From contig NC_089583.1 in assembly GCF_019320115.1 (NCBI RefSeq), positions 75,161,368 through 75,225,367 on the forward strand: a stretch of DNA of 64,000 bases, given 5' to 3'. The position numbers were made by a program, and so were the translations under genes. Below, piece after piece: positions 43,497 to 55,749 of this stretch. How positions within the stretch are numbered: the stretch's first letter is position 1; every line of letters begins with the position of its first letter. Source of the stretch: Miscanthus floridulus. Its lineage: Eukaryota; Streptophyta; Magnoliopsida; Poales; Poaceae. Below the pieces are notes generated by a model that worked only from the letters and a program-made list of their open reading frames with translations, was not told where the DNA came from and did no database searches.

Positions 43497-44266
43497 GGAT
43501 GCGGCGGCGCGTTGCGCGTGAACGGGGTTTGGAGAGAGGATTTGTTGGGGTTTTGGCTGGGTCGGTGAAGGCGACGGACGGGGAAGACGAGAGGAGAGAA
43601 GGGCTGGCTGCTCCGTGCTGCACAGGGGAGGATTTACAGTCGGGTGTGTTGACGTACTACACCGACTTGTGGGCCTAACAAGTTTGAGTCGAGGCCTTGG
43701 ACGCACCCAAAAGGGTATGTATGAAACAGGTTTTCGTGTGCCACGGTCCACGACGGACGGATGCGGCTGGCGGAAGCACCGGAGAACACGGAGAAGGTGA
43801 CGGGTAGGCACACCGCACGCAAATCGGTGCAGGGCTGGATCCGGTTCGATTTTTTATGGATATGTCCACGGAGCGCTCGGTGTTTTGAGGAAAAACAAAT
43901 GATTTCTGGACCGTTGATGTGATCATCCAATGCCTCAAAGCTCATCCTAAACTCTACCTCTTCTTTCACCTTTTGAAGCGTAGTCGTGGCCCACCACCCA
44001 ATGTTCCGCCGTGAAGCTCCGGACAACGTCTGCGGTGACCTTCCTTCTTCCCCTTCCCCCTCTCGGTCATCGCTATGGCCATGGGCGCCTCCGTCCCTGC
44101 CTTGGCCCGGTTGTGGGGGGGTCTGACCCCAAGTACCCACGGCTATGTATATGGGCCACACCAGCAAGGACGGTCTAGCCCACAAGACGGAGGCTTTGTG
44201 TCGCACGGCAATGCTCAGCGCACGCCACAAGGCACCACGGCGACATTCTGAAGATAGCATAGAATC
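43497..44266. other. 5' flank of the HMGA-like gene
   Basis: 43497-43625 looks like a pyrimidine-rich 5' UTR on the minus strand (CTCTCCTCTCGTCTTCC). Beyond that there is no gene; open frames at 43634-44260 have no recognisable family. Confidence 0.4.
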
Positions 44267-44577
44267 TGTTAGGATATGCCGAATGTAATATCCCTTGTAA
44301 ATCTTATTTGTTACCCGATTAGTTGTGGACCTGATCGACGTGTAACCCTACCCCTGGGCTATATAAGGCGGGTGAGGGACCTCCCTCAAAACACACGTAA
44401 TCATATACGATAGTCAATACAAACCGACGGGACACAGGATTAGGGTCAAGCTGATGGCCTGAACCTGTATAAATCTTGTGTTTTGTCACTATCTCACTCC
44501 TGATCTTGCTCACATCTTCGACAAATCTACCATCGCGGGGGGGGGGGCAATGGACTGTCGAGCATTTTTTATCGATA
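44267..44577 (+). repeat. 5' LTR of RIRE2-like element
   Basis: About 310 bp from TGTTAGGATATGCC to ...TATCGATA. It carries a TATATAAG box at 44360 and a G homopolymer of about 12 at 44536-44547. No second LTR is in the window for comparison, so the end is set by the primer binding site. Confidence 0.65.
44360..44367 (+). promoter_or_regulatory. TATA box of RIRE2-like LTR
   Basis: GGGCTATATAAGGCGGG context, about 90 bp into the LTR; the region about 30 bp downstream would be the R start. Confidence 0.6.
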
Positions 44578-44597
44578 GTTGGCGCGCAAGGTAGGGG
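44578..44597 (+). other. Primer binding site of RIRE2-like element
   Basis: GTTGGCGCGCAAGGTAGGGG, the conserved text found next to 5' LTRs of many grass gypsy elements (usual form TTGGCGCGCCAGGTAGGGG). I do not assign the tRNA. Confidence 0.6.
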
Positions 44598-44612
44598 TGT
44601 GCGCTTGATCCC

Positions 44613-47600
44613 ATGACGAGCCAGATAGTACGCTTTCCAAGCTCTCCATTCGCTCCCAGGCCCGACCAATTCTTCACGATCGGATCTATCACCTGGGTCG
44701 TCAACGCTAGCGGCGATGGGGAGATCGTCCAGCCGGTGTAGGTCAACCCTGCACCAATCGCGCCTATGTCTGCATCAGCAGATCCGATCTTGGGATCTCT
44801 CCTAGGGTCACCTTCCTCTCCGGCTAACTCGACCACCGACGTCACACTGGCAGAGGAAGCCTATCTTGCAGGACGATCTGATCTCCTCTATAGATCGGGT
44901 CGACCGAAAGCTTGCCAAGTGCTTATCACTCGTGGGATCGGTCATGCATCGGTCTCCTCACGATAATGAGTTCCTGCCGCTCTAACACTATACGGTGGCT
45001 TGCACCAACCTCTCCGTCCGATCACTGTCACCCGAGGTGGCAAGATACAGATCTGACCATCACTGGCAAGTCCCACAGGGCGCACGGTGCAACGCCGACC
45101 TCTTTCTAGAGCGGGTCCGCCTAGGGCTGGGCAAGAAACTCTAGCGTAAGGCTTCACGATCGCTAGCCCTACGGGTTGGCCAACGCGGTCAGTTGTCTAT
45201 CAAGATGCCTTGCGTAATGTCTACGCCGACCAGATCGGTTATGTCCACTCCGCTCTCCGAGCCCAATTTGCCTGTCGCCGACCAGTTTGTGCCAGCAATT
45301 AACATGGTGCAGATTTGTCAGCTCGACGATGACTCCATAATCCCTATCATGGAGGAAGATCTAGGGGTAGAGTCGGAAGGCTCCACCAAAACCGTCACTG
45401 AGACTATCCTTGACATCCTCGCCGAGACTCCATCACCGCCCAGACATTTCCTTGGGGAGCTCTTCATGGTTAGATGTGATAGCCCCCCTCGAGACAAGGG
45501 AAATGATTCTCAGTGCATCGCCTGAGAACACAAGAACGCTGACCGCGCCAGATGCCACGTAGCAAAAGGCACTGCCATAGCTGCCGCAGCAGCCGGTGGT
45601 GGCGACACTGACCAGGAAGGGGGCCACTGCATTGCTCGCAATCTCAACGATGAGTTCATGCAAGTCAATGGGCACCAAGTCCAGCCGACGCCGAGCACCA
45701 ACCTCGCTGTGGCCATGAATGAGCTTAGTAGGCTCCTAGTAGACTCTCGAGCTCGCCAAGGCCACCGCCATGCTTAAGGCAGCTAGTAGTTTAGATCCTC
45801 AAAATTCATGAAAATCAAGCTCCATCCCACTCTACTGGGTCCAACCGATCTTGGAGGTCAAGGCAATCTCGTTCCCACCATCCAGTCAGAAGCCATTTCT
45901 AGGCTAGCAGTCCCCTATCTCCAGAGAGGGGTCGTGAGGTAACTACGTTGCCAACCCCGGGCAGCCGCTACGCTATGCCAACCCTAACACCAATCAGGAA
46001 GTCAACCTAGCCATGTGGTGAAGACATTCGGAGCCACCTCAACCAGCTCCATGACGTTCACCTGTATCATCGACAAAAATGGCAATTCACGCCACAAGGG
46101 TGAAATCCTTTGCTAACAAGAATATGACCTACAATGGGGCAATCCTGAAGCTGCTCTTCATCCACTTGAGCTGGCTAACTCCAACAATGCCGCCTGACCT
46201 ACCACCGGTGATGGTACTCGGCTTGTCGTCCCACCTCCGACCGGCGCCGCTGCTCCATGAGTCGTAGCCGTCGTCGCCCCACAAGTTGCTGTTGATGCCG
46301 CCATCATCACTAACGGCCCGTAAGCCTTCACGACAAGGATTTGTGCCATATAGTGTCCTCCAAACTTCAAGATCTATGGGGTCCAACTATACGACAACCA
46401 CAGCCAACCCCGAGTAGTGGCTGATGAGTTATGCCATCGTTGTTCGAGCTAGGCGGTGTTGACACCGATGTGATGGCAAATTACTTGCCAGTTATGCTCT
46501 AGCCTGCTGCAATGAATTGGCTCACTAGCCTCTATCCAGATATCATTAACTCTTAGGATGACCTCAAGAGAATATTCATTGAAAACTACAAGGCGACCTA
46601 TGAACGGCCGGCAACAAAGCATGACCTAGCTAGGATCTACCAAAGGATAGGGGAACTCCTCTAGAGCTACATCCACCGCTTCTTAGAAGTAAGGAATCAG
46701 ATTCCTAACATCCTTGAAGCCAAAGTAATCACCTATTACAGTCTAAGGGCTCTATCATCATGATGAGCTCCGTAGGAAATTCAACAGGAAGCCACCGGTC
46801 TCGATCGACAAGATGCTCTAAACGAGCAACCAATATGCTGATGCTGAGGAGGCTGAATCGCCCAGCGCGCCGCTAGCGACGATCGTCGCATTGATCGATG
46901 CAACGACGACCGCTACTAACATCATGACGACCATAAGCACCGTCCCAACAATCGCGACCACCAGTGACAGACCTAAGAGCTTTAAACCTAGGAAGTTGAG
47001 ACGTCGCTGACCTAACAACTTCATCGACTCCGTCGAGCAGCCTCGTGCCAAGCGCAATTACAATGCGTAGTTTGACAAGATGCTCGACGACTCGTGTCCG
47101 ATTCATAAGGGCATGAAGCATACCATGAGGGAGTGCATGGGCCTCGCTAAGGCCCTACTTGAAGAGCAGAACAAGAAGTGCAATGACCGCGATGATGACG
47201 CTGGGCAAGGATCATGAGCCACCCATAGATGCGAGCGGTGCTTCCCAAGACTCCTAGCAAGACCGTCCATACAATCTTCGGGGGACGTGCAGCCTCCGAG
47301 AACAGGTGCTACCAGAAGCTCACTTCTCGGTAGGTTCTAGCTGTCAAAGCTACTAGGACCATCACCGACCCTAGGTACCTCCCTTGTTTAGATCAGCCCA
47401 TCACCTTCACTAGGGCCAACTAGTGGGCAGAGATCCCTTACTCTGGATGCTTCCCGCTCATTCTGGATGCCATCATCTAGAAGGTGTGCTTCATGAAGGT
47501 CCTCGTCGATAGAGGGAGTGCCCTTAATATCCTCTTCGCTAGTGCCCTAAAGGAGTTGGGCCTATCCAAGCAAGACCTCATCGATGTAGACTCTCCATTC

Positions 47601-48862
47601 TAGGGGATCATCCTAGGTAGGGCATCTTAGCCCCTCAGCGAGATTACACTGCCTGTGCAATTTGGCACCATCGACATGTTTTGCATCGAGTACATCACCT
47701 TCCTGGTCACCGACTTTGATACCACCTACCACGCCATTCTTGGTCGATCGGCACTCACCAAGTTCATGGTCGTATCACACTATTCCTATCTAGTGATGAA
47801 GATGCCAGCGCCTAGAGGGGTCCTCTCCCTGTAGGCCAACCTTGTTGTTGCCTATGATTGTGAGAAGGAGAGCCTCACCCTTGCCGAAGCCTTTGACCTC
47901 TCCGCACGCATGGAAGCCTGCCTCACCAAATCCAAGAAGGTGCTTGAAGAAGACCAAGAGATCCCTGGCGATGGAGATGCCTCGAAAAGCCACCAAGGCC
48001 ACCAAAACCAAGGAAGTAATGCCATGGCCTCACCGATCCGACCAAGACTATGAAGATCGGGGCCCATCTAGACCCCAAATAGGAAGACATGCTCATCAGC
48101 TTCCTATGCACCAATGCAGACATGTTTGCTTAGAAACCTACCGACATGCCTAAGGTACCAAGGGAGTTAATCAAGCACTCCTTACATGTCTCGCCGATCG
48201 CCAAGCCAATCAAGCAGAAGCTCCGATAATTCATGTAGGACAAGAAGGAGGCTTGTAGGGTAGAACTAAACCAGCCTCTAGCAGCCGGATTTATCAAAGA
48301 AGTGTATCATCTTGAGTGGCTGGCTAACCCAATACTCGTTCAAAAGAAGAATAAAGAATGGAGATGTGCGTTGATTACACCAATGTCAACAAACACTGCC
48401 CTAAAGACCCCTTCAGTCTCCCTCGCATCGATGAGGTTGTTGACTCCACCACCAGTTGCGAACTACTTTCTTTTCTCAATTACTATTCTAGTTATCACTA
48501 AATCTCCTTAAAGGAGGAGGACTAGATCAAAACATCCTTCATCACGCCGTTCGGCGCCTACCGTTACACCATCATGTCCTTTGAACACAAAAACACTAGT
48601 GTGACATACCAGAGAGCCATCCAACATTGCCTAAAAGAATAGATAGGCCACAATGTCGAGGCCTACATCAATGACATAGTAGTCAAGTCCAAGACCACCA
48701 ATAACCTCATCGCTGACCTCAAGCAAATGTTCAAAGCCCTTAAAGAATACCGATGGAAACTGAATCCCACCAAGTTTATATTCGGTGTCCCATCCGGTAT
48801 CCTTCTGGGCTACATCATCAGTGTTTGGGGGATCGAGGCAAACCCTAAGAAAGTCAGCCATC
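44613..48862 (+). pseudogene. Gypsy gag-pol polyprotein remnant (gag, protease, RT)
   Basis: ATG at 44613 (MTSQIVRFPSSPFAPRPDQF). Gag core at about 46470-46710 (DDLKRIFIENYKATYERPAT, YQRIGELL-stop-SYIHRF). Nucleocapsid-like SCPIHKGMKHTMRECMG at 47095-47145. Protease at about 47497-47530 reads VLVDRGSALNIL; the D-G-G/S site has Arg instead of Gly. RT from about 48240: GFIKEVYHLEWLANPILVQK, MCVDYTNVNKHCPKDPFSLP (after a frameshift at about 48362), and the catalytic box at 48664-48675 reads YIND where YVDD is expected, so polymerase activity is lost. Stops are frequent, several TAG in place of CAG (for example ELL-stop-SYIHRF). RNase H and integrase lie beyond the interruption. Confidence 0.85.
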
Positions 48863-48879
48863 ACTAGAGTGAAGCGCCC

Positions 48880-50455
48880 TAAAAGGATCAAGATGCCTAA
48901 GAGGGGGGAGGTGAATTGGGCTAATTCTAAATTTTATGCAATAATTAAGTCCTACACTTAGCCCACTTCACCCCTTGTGTCTAGAATGTGTTTCTATTGT
49001 TCTACCACACAAAAGTTTTGCACCCTATGTTCCAATCCTACTCTAGCATGGTAATTCTAGGAATGTAAAGATATGAAATTAATTGCTCAAATATAAATGC
49101 TTAAAGTAAAGAGAGGGAAAGGAACATGGCAATGTTTTCCTAAGGTATTGGAGGGTCACCACTCCCCACTAGTCCTTGTTGGAGCACCCGCGCATGGGTG
49201 TAGCTCCCCCTTGATCCATGCAAGGATCAAGTGCCCTCTACGGGCTGATTCTTTGGCACTCCAGTCATGGTGAATCACCCACAACCGCTCACAACTTGAC
49301 TTGGGTCATCCACAAGCTCCACTAGATGATCACCAAGCTTCCAATCACCACCGAACCATCTAGGTGATGATGATCACCAAGAGTAACAAGTACAAACTCT
49401 CACTTGACCAAGACAAGCCTAATGAGAAAGGTGGATGCACACTTGCTACTCTCTATTAACTAGTGAGGTCCTTAATCTTGGATTCTCAAATCTCAATCAC
49501 CTCACTAGGCTCTTGCTCTCCCTTGCACTCCTAAAGGTATTTCTTAGCTGAACAAATGGGCAAAAGACCTCCTATGGATGAGAGGAGTAAGTGTTTATAC
49601 CCCCTCATTCAAAACATAACTGTTTGGAGGCTGAGTCATCACTCTATGGGCTAACCGGATGCTCCAATCAGGGTGACTGGACGCTCCTGGTCAGTTGTGC
49701 TCGCCACTATGCCAGAGAGAGTCATTAAGCTCTAACCAAACTCTGACCAGCATCTAGGTCAGCATCAACTGAATGTGTCTAGTCAAGAAAAAATGTCCTG
49801 GAACCTTACTAGAGTCGACCAGATGCAGGCACCCCAGCATTCGGTGCTCCTCCACTCAACGTCCGGTCAGTACTAGATGACTATAGTTGATTGACCGAAC
49901 TTTGACCAGCGTCCGATCAGCACACACCGGACATGTCCGGTCAAGAAAAAGCCTCTCTAGAACCTCTCTAGAGTCGACCGAACGTAGGCACCCTAGCGTC
50001 CTGATGCTCCTCCACTCAGCGTTCGGTCAGTACCAACTTGAAATCCTATGTGAATGAAGTTGACTCCAATTGATCTTAGGGCTATTTCTAAGCTACCTAG
50101 TGCTAGGTTTTGACTAAGTGTGCACTACACCTAACCCACTAGACTCACCTAGGTCAAGCTACTAGTCCATACCCCCCTTAATAGTATGGCTAAAGGAAAA
50201 ACAAAGTCCTAAACTACTCTAAGTGTCTCTCCAACATCTAATGACACTTAGAACTAGTCTGTCCTTTACCTTGTCGTCCATCCTTTGAAAACCAAAACTG
50301 ATTTCCATCGATAGGGGCATGACAACCATGATTGCCCAATTAATTGCTATTACCATGACCTAACTTAAATTGCCTCTGCAAAACACATGTTAGTCATAGT
50401 AATCTCAGTGTCATCATTAATCACCGAAACCCAACTAGGGGACTAGATATTTTCA
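48880..50455 (-). repeat. 3' LTR of second SIRE element
   Basis: 1576 bp; minus strand TGAAAATATCTAG...CTTTTA. TATA box on the minus strand at 49592-49599 (TATAAACA). The motif array (49650-50040) is present and longer than in the first element. Overall clearly more diverged from the 10671/22291 LTRs than those are from each other. Confidence 0.85.
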
Positions 50456-50475
50456 ATATCCCCTCTTTTTGGTGA
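50456..50475 (-). other. Polypurine tract of second SIRE element
   Basis: Minus strand CCAAAAAGAGGGGATAT directly before the LTR. A second tract, CCAAAGGGGGAGAGGG, lies at about 50877-50897 on the minus strand, matching the internal tract of the first element. Confidence 0.6.
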
Positions 50476-50975
50476 TTAATGACAACACAACCTTGAGTAT
50501 GTAAAAGAGATGAGTGAGGTTTTCAACATGCTTAGTTCATATAAGCTTTTGACAATAAGAACAAAGGGGTTAGACATGCTTATATGACCCAAGCCAACAT
50601 GGTGTACTCAAAAGATATGAACTAAGCATGAGTACATGAAGTAAAGCTCATTTGAATCGGAGTAAAACACTGGAAGCAAAGCAAATGAGCATAATCAAGT
50701 GACATGACATATATATATCAATGTAGAGAGCACGCATGTCACATAAGTCTCACCATCACAATGTATATTATGCAGTGCATGAAAGTAAACGTGAATGCAC
50801 GAAATATCACACATAAAAGATCAAAAGAATCAAATCGAGACCATCTCACACGCTCCCCTAGATCTAACATACTCGCTCCCTCTCCCCCTTTGGCATCAAA
50901 CACCAAAACCTAAGGGTCAAACGGTGGGACAGGGGCAGTCGAGTCGAGCGCTAAGGTGCGGTGAGAGATCTAAAA

Positions 50976-53432
50976 CTAAGCTGCATCATCTTCTAACCCT
51001 AAACTCTAAGCGGTCTGATCCTCTGTAGCTAGAAGTGAAGGTAAAACAATCTAGGGTCTGCTCAGTAATTGGCGTGACCTGTGACTCTAGAAGTGTCACT
51101 GTAGGAAGTGGAGCCACATCTACCTCTGTCACTATCAGTTGAAGCCTCAAGTGTAGGAGTGACTGTCTGAGGTGGCTCGGATGATGCAACAGATGATGGA
51201 ATCATCTCGGTAGTCCCGGTAACTGGAGTAGCTATGGTATGGATAGGGACTCATAACTCTAGAGGTGTAGGCTACCCTATAAGCTCACTAAAAGTAGCAC
51301 CGAGACTTCTGGAGACTGGTGTGTCCATCACTAACATTGAAGAACTCTAAGACGGAGTGAAGCCCGTAACAATAGGAGTAAAGTGTAGACCCTATGCAGT
51401 CACTGGTGAAGGAAACCACTAGGACACCTGCTCTATAGGTGAAGCAAACTGAGTAGCTGGTTGTCCCTAACTCTGGAGCCCACTAGGCTGTACAGCTAGA
51501 GTCACTAGAGTGGTGGTGGTAGGCTGGCCTATCTAAGGTGTAGACTACTAAGGAGCAACCCTAATAGTAGTGAATACATGCTGCATGAAGCCAAGTAACT
51601 ACTGCTGAATCATAAGCTGTTGTTGCTGCATGGCCTGCTACTACCGCTGAAACTCATCCTATCGAGCCTAAACCTAAGCAAGTGCAGCTCCAGTCTCCTA
51701 TGCCTGGCGTGCCTGGTCCTACCTCATTCGCTCAAGTATAGCTAGAAGAGCTAGGTTTGTCTGCGATGGCTGTGTGGAGCAGAGCTAGAGCCACTAGCCT
51801 CTCTATCGTGTGGTCGAGGAGTCATCTATGGATTCGGCTGATAGTCATCATCAGAGCTATCACTCGGGTCGCTCTCGACCACATCCTCCTACTGTGCATC
51901 AAGCTCCTCCTTCTCTATAGCTGCAATGCCTCTGATGATCTCATCTTACTAAGCTGCTATCTCTGGTACCTCTAGGTGATGGCTTGGCTAGCGAGGTGTC
52001 CTCACATGACTGTGATGTAGCATCTGGCTCATGTCATATGGCAAAAACTCAGCACTAGCACCTATGTACTATGCCATTATCTTAGGAGGCTTCTGTGTAA
52101 CTGCCTTTCGGATTAGGAAAGTGATCCAATGGGCATAAGGCAGCTGACGATGACCTCTGAAGCCCTCTGCTAGTGTATCCTCCATCTCTAAAAGCATCAC
52201 ATCCCAACTATCAAAGATAGTTTGAGACACCAGGTGATACAATAGCCATAGCTGAATACATGTCAAGCCCCCATGGTAGCCCATCGTCAGAAGCAGAGTC
52301 CTCCTCATAACAACATCAAGGAGCCAAGCTATAGGAGTAAGGTCACATGGTGTCCTACTCGACCCCTCGCCAAACGACTCTATGAAGCATGGTCTGACAA
52401 GATCTGTAGGTGGCACAAGTCCACCATGACGGTGTCTCGGAGGCTCTATCTGTCCATAGCATACCTCGTGAAGCCGAATAGGTGACTCTAGAATCCTTAG
52501 TATCTCTCTGCCCCTCAAGCTCTAGAGCCTATAGTCATGACCTCTGAAAGCAAAGTGAATAAACCTATACCTCGGGTCAATCTATAGAGAGGAGTAGAAC
52601 TCACAAACCCATGACAGAATATAGCGACCAATCCATCCAAGAAGATCTGTCAAACCTGACAGATAAGAAAGGTGAGGATGTATCTTCTCGCCTACAGCTA
52701 CAACAAGAGAATCTATGGAGCAGACTCGCTAAGATCTAAAAGCAACACCACTATTGAGATATGCATTATAGAAGTCCTCCCACAACATAGTGTAGAAATG
52801 CTCTGAGGCACGCTCATCCCACCTTAGCAGAAACCAATCCTCAAACTGTATGAACCATAGCTGCTGCACCTATCTGGCTGTGGCTCCCCTAAGGTCAAGG
52901 TGTACCATCGGAGGTGGACCCTGTGGTCTGGGAGGTGGACAAGAACCCCCGCCTCTATGTCTCAGGCCTCGGTGACACCTAAGTGCGTGTCGACTAGAGC
53001 ATCAAAGCTATGGCTATGCTGCCTGCTTTGCCTCCTCAACCTGCTCTCCTTGCTGAGTATCCTCTATCTACTTTGTCAACTGTGTATGCTACTCAGTCCC
53101 CCCTAAGTCTGACTCTCATCTAAAGAAACACATCCTCCTCCAAGCATGCCGGTCCTGGGTGGACTGCCAAGACTAGTCTCAATCCTCTCGATGATGGCCC
53201 TCTGAGTCGGTGACAATTGGTTGCCTATGCGAACACCACTACTAGCTCCACCTCTCTCTGCACGCTCTATGGTAGCTGCCACTGCTATTACTCTCTCTGC
53301 CTCAACATCATCTCTCTTGCGCTTCTTCTTTGTAATCGTTTTCACCTTTCCTTTTTGCTGAGCAGTCAGGCAAGGCAAAGGCCCTAGATCCTTGTCACTA
53401 GGACCACCTCTGACATTCTTCCAATGTGCCAT
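50976..53432 (-). pseudogene. Env-position third ORF of second SIRE element, partly open
   Basis: Minus-strand start MAHWKNVRGGPSDKD at 53432. The first 110 codons are open (53432-53103) and basic/Lys-rich (KKKRKRDDVEAERV). A second open block, 52518-52069, carries HGGLVPPTDLVRPCFIE and GEGSSRTPCDLTPIAWLLD, paralleling 20252-20446 of the first element, then WDVMLLEMEDTLAEGF. The C-terminal third is Gln/Pro/Ser-rich and ends SLGLEDDAA-stop near 50976, parallel to SLGLDDDGT-stop in the first copy. Agreement between two diverged copies supports a real protein family in this lineage. No transmembrane segment or signal peptide is evident in the readable parts. Confidence 0.7.
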
Positions 53433-54189
53433 CTCTGAAGTTGACGACAATCACTACCAACTGACACTCAAGAGGCTTGGCCTCAATCCATACTCGTGGG
53501 CTTGGTCCTGAGTAAAACTGCCACTGTCAAATCAACCACAAGAGCACTGACTCGCTGCATGATGGAATAGATAGAAAATATAAATAATCACTATATTCAT
53601 CTAGAGGTGAGAAACCCTAAGAAGCAAGCAGTAGATGAGAAATTGAAATTGATGGCTTGCTACCTGATGAAATTCGATGATCCGATGACCGATAAGCAAA
53701 GGAGAGGATCACGGGGCACCACTCAGGATCAGCAATATTATGCCTAGGGTTAGGGTTGGGCAATGCGAAGTGGTGTGGTGGCCGAGGAGATGCGGTGGTG
53801 TAGTGGATGGCGGCACGGGCGAGACCCGTGTGGTGGTGTGATGTAGGCGGCTTAGGTCCTTGGGCTATGTAATGGCAGGGGCCATGGTGGCGCAAAGAGA
53901 GTAAGGTGACACAAAAACTATGGCACAGGCACAATGCGGTGGTGGTGCAGGTGTGGGCACAACGATGGAGGCACAGATGCGAGCACGGTGGAGCAAAGCA
54001 GCGTAGTGGAGTAGTGGTTGCGAGCACGGGCGCGGTGGCCTGAGATGCGAGCGTGGGTGTGGTGGTGTTGGCATAGGCGAAGTTGGCACATCAGCTAGGG
54101 TAGGAGTGGCACGGCATGAAAGAATGAAATATATGGTGCCCCCCCCCCGTGATAGACAAGGAAAGGAGAATTGGATTCATTTGGATTTA
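53433..54189 (-). other. GC-rich leader of the second SIRE third ORF
   Basis: Counterpart of 18471-19270. The plus strand is GTGGTGGTG-rich (53760-54110). Short open frames here are compositional. A C homopolymer of about 9 occurs at 54139-54147. Confidence 0.4.
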
Positions 54190-54490
54190 ACTGATCGGAT
54201 GCACTGGTGGCAACAACCGAACGCTACCACCCGAAGTCTGGTCAATAATAGAGAGGTCCAAAACTCCTCAAGTCATGACCGAACTTATTCGATTACCCTT
54301 GACCGGACGCAGAACAGAGTTCGATCGATCCTAACATCATCTTCTATGTTGGATCGGATGCAGGTCCACCTTCACACCAAACGCTGGAGGAACACTGTTC
54401 AACGTCTGGTCACACCTGTGCTACATCTGTTCACCTCTTGTGAACTGATCAGAAGCTGGAAGCAAAGTCCAGTGTAGCGTTCGGTCACCT
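54190..54490. repeat. Motif array of second SIRE element (pol/third-ORF spacer)
   Basis: Imperfect copies of GATCGGATGCAC, CCGAACGCTA, GACCGGACGCAG, GATCGGATGCAG and CAACGTCTGGTC occur in both orientations, as at 18160-18470. Confidence 0.6.
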
Positions 54491-54543
54491 TTTTTCAGCA
54501 AGTCTTCAAAGTTTCTTCATGCTGCCTTTTCCTAATCAAGTCC

Positions 54544-55749
54544 TGTTGGGTTCATAAACCTAGGGTCCCTTGGGGACTGGCTTCCACACCAAGGCTCGGC
54601 CCAAGTAGACAGCACACAACTCATGGGCCAGCCTAAGGGTCTAAAACAATAGGCCAAAAGGGTGGTCCAGTCACCGACCGGAAGGTCTGGCCGAAGAGGA
54701 ATAGTGCCCGCTCATTGACTACTTCGGCCCACTGCTCCAACCAGAGCGCTCGCTTCGGACTCTAGCCACCTCCGAATAGCCTCTTCGATTAGAAGGCCTG
54801 GCCCAAGCACTACTTTCAACTCTGACCCCGCATCTCCGACCAGGGTTCGTAGAAACCTTGCTCACCGCTCTTCTCCGACTAGCATGACCTGGGCCGACTG
54901 GGGCCATCCGACCAGGGAGACTAGCTCAGAAGAAACCAGGGGACGAACGGAGAAAGCTAGCCAGGGTGCACAAGTCAAACCACAATACCAGGGGACCATA
55001 CCCTGTACACCTGCAGGAACAGTACTCTGCAACTGCCCTGACATAAACAGTATTGTAGGTGCCGACATTTTCCTCTATAGTATTGTGGGCACTGGTAACT
55101 CCCATAGGTAAGGCCCCCACATGCTTCTAGGCATCGATAGTGTTGTGGGCGCCAGGATTTACCGTACGAGGTGAATGTGGTGAAACTCCTCATGTGCCTC
55201 TAAGCATCAACAGTATTTGTAGGTTCTGCCATTTTTGAAGAAGGCAACGCAACCTCCCATGTGCATCTGACATTCTACAGTGGCATCAACAGTGTTGTAG
55301 GCACCTACCATTATCTTGTACCCTGCCAACGTGGGCAATGGGACCTAGTAGCATACGCACCCTCACCCTCTCACTTGTAAAGCCACCCCCTTTATCTATA
55401 AAAGGGGATGCGCTCCCTCCAATGAAGGAGGGCCCTTTTGGAGAGCCTTTCTTAGATTCATTAGATCAACCAAGTTCACTAGTCCATAATCATAGAACCG
55501 CTAGGGTTCGGACCTCAAGCACACGCTTGAACACTTAGCTCATAGTGGAGCCCTTGTCACTCTCGGCCCTTCCGACCGGACCTCTTGTACACCCCATCTT
55601 TCTCCTTCTCGTTTGTAACCCCACTATAGACTTCGAGCACCTGGGCTCAGGAATAAAGTCACCAACTAACTCAAACTGGATGTAGGGCACATTGCCTGAA
55701 CCAGTATAAACCCTATGTCATTGAGTGCTATGCCACCTCCGATCACAAC
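54544..55749 (+). repeat. 5' LTR of right Tat element, part 1
   Basis: Starts TGTTGGGTTCATAAACC. TATAAAA box at 55397-55403 in the context ATCTATAAAAGGGGATGCG. The LTR continues at 59522-59577 after the solo LTR; the whole is about 1260 bp, like the 1285-bp sister LTR. Confidence 0.8.
55397..55403 (+). promoter_or_regulatory. TATA box of right Tat LTR
   Basis: TATAAAA, same context as the minus-strand box at 8674-8681. Confidence 0.6.

Larger units (their letters stand above)
44267..48879 (+). mobile_element. Ty3/gypsy element (RIRE2-like), 5' part; interrupted at 48880
   Basis: A short LTR (44267-44577), a primer binding site of the TTGGCGCGC...GGTAGGGG type, then gag, protease and RT remnants in plus orientation. 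The RT text stops at 48862-48879 where the inverted SIRE LTR begins, so the 3' half should lie beyond the right edge of the window. The short LTR and this primer site recall RIRE2-type grass elements; the lineage call is tentative. Confidence 0.75.
48880..54543 (-). mobile_element. Second SIRE-type copia element, 3' half, inserted in the gypsy RT
   Basis: On the minus strand: motif array (54490-54190), GC-rich leader, env-position ORF (53432-50976), polypurine tracts and a 3' LTR (50455-48880). The order and text match 18080-23745 of the first element. It begins inside the gypsy RT at 48880 (candidate target copy CGCCC at 48875-48879) and is cut at 54543 by the Tat LTR, so its gag, pol and 5' LTR should lie right of the window. 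Confidence 0.85.
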
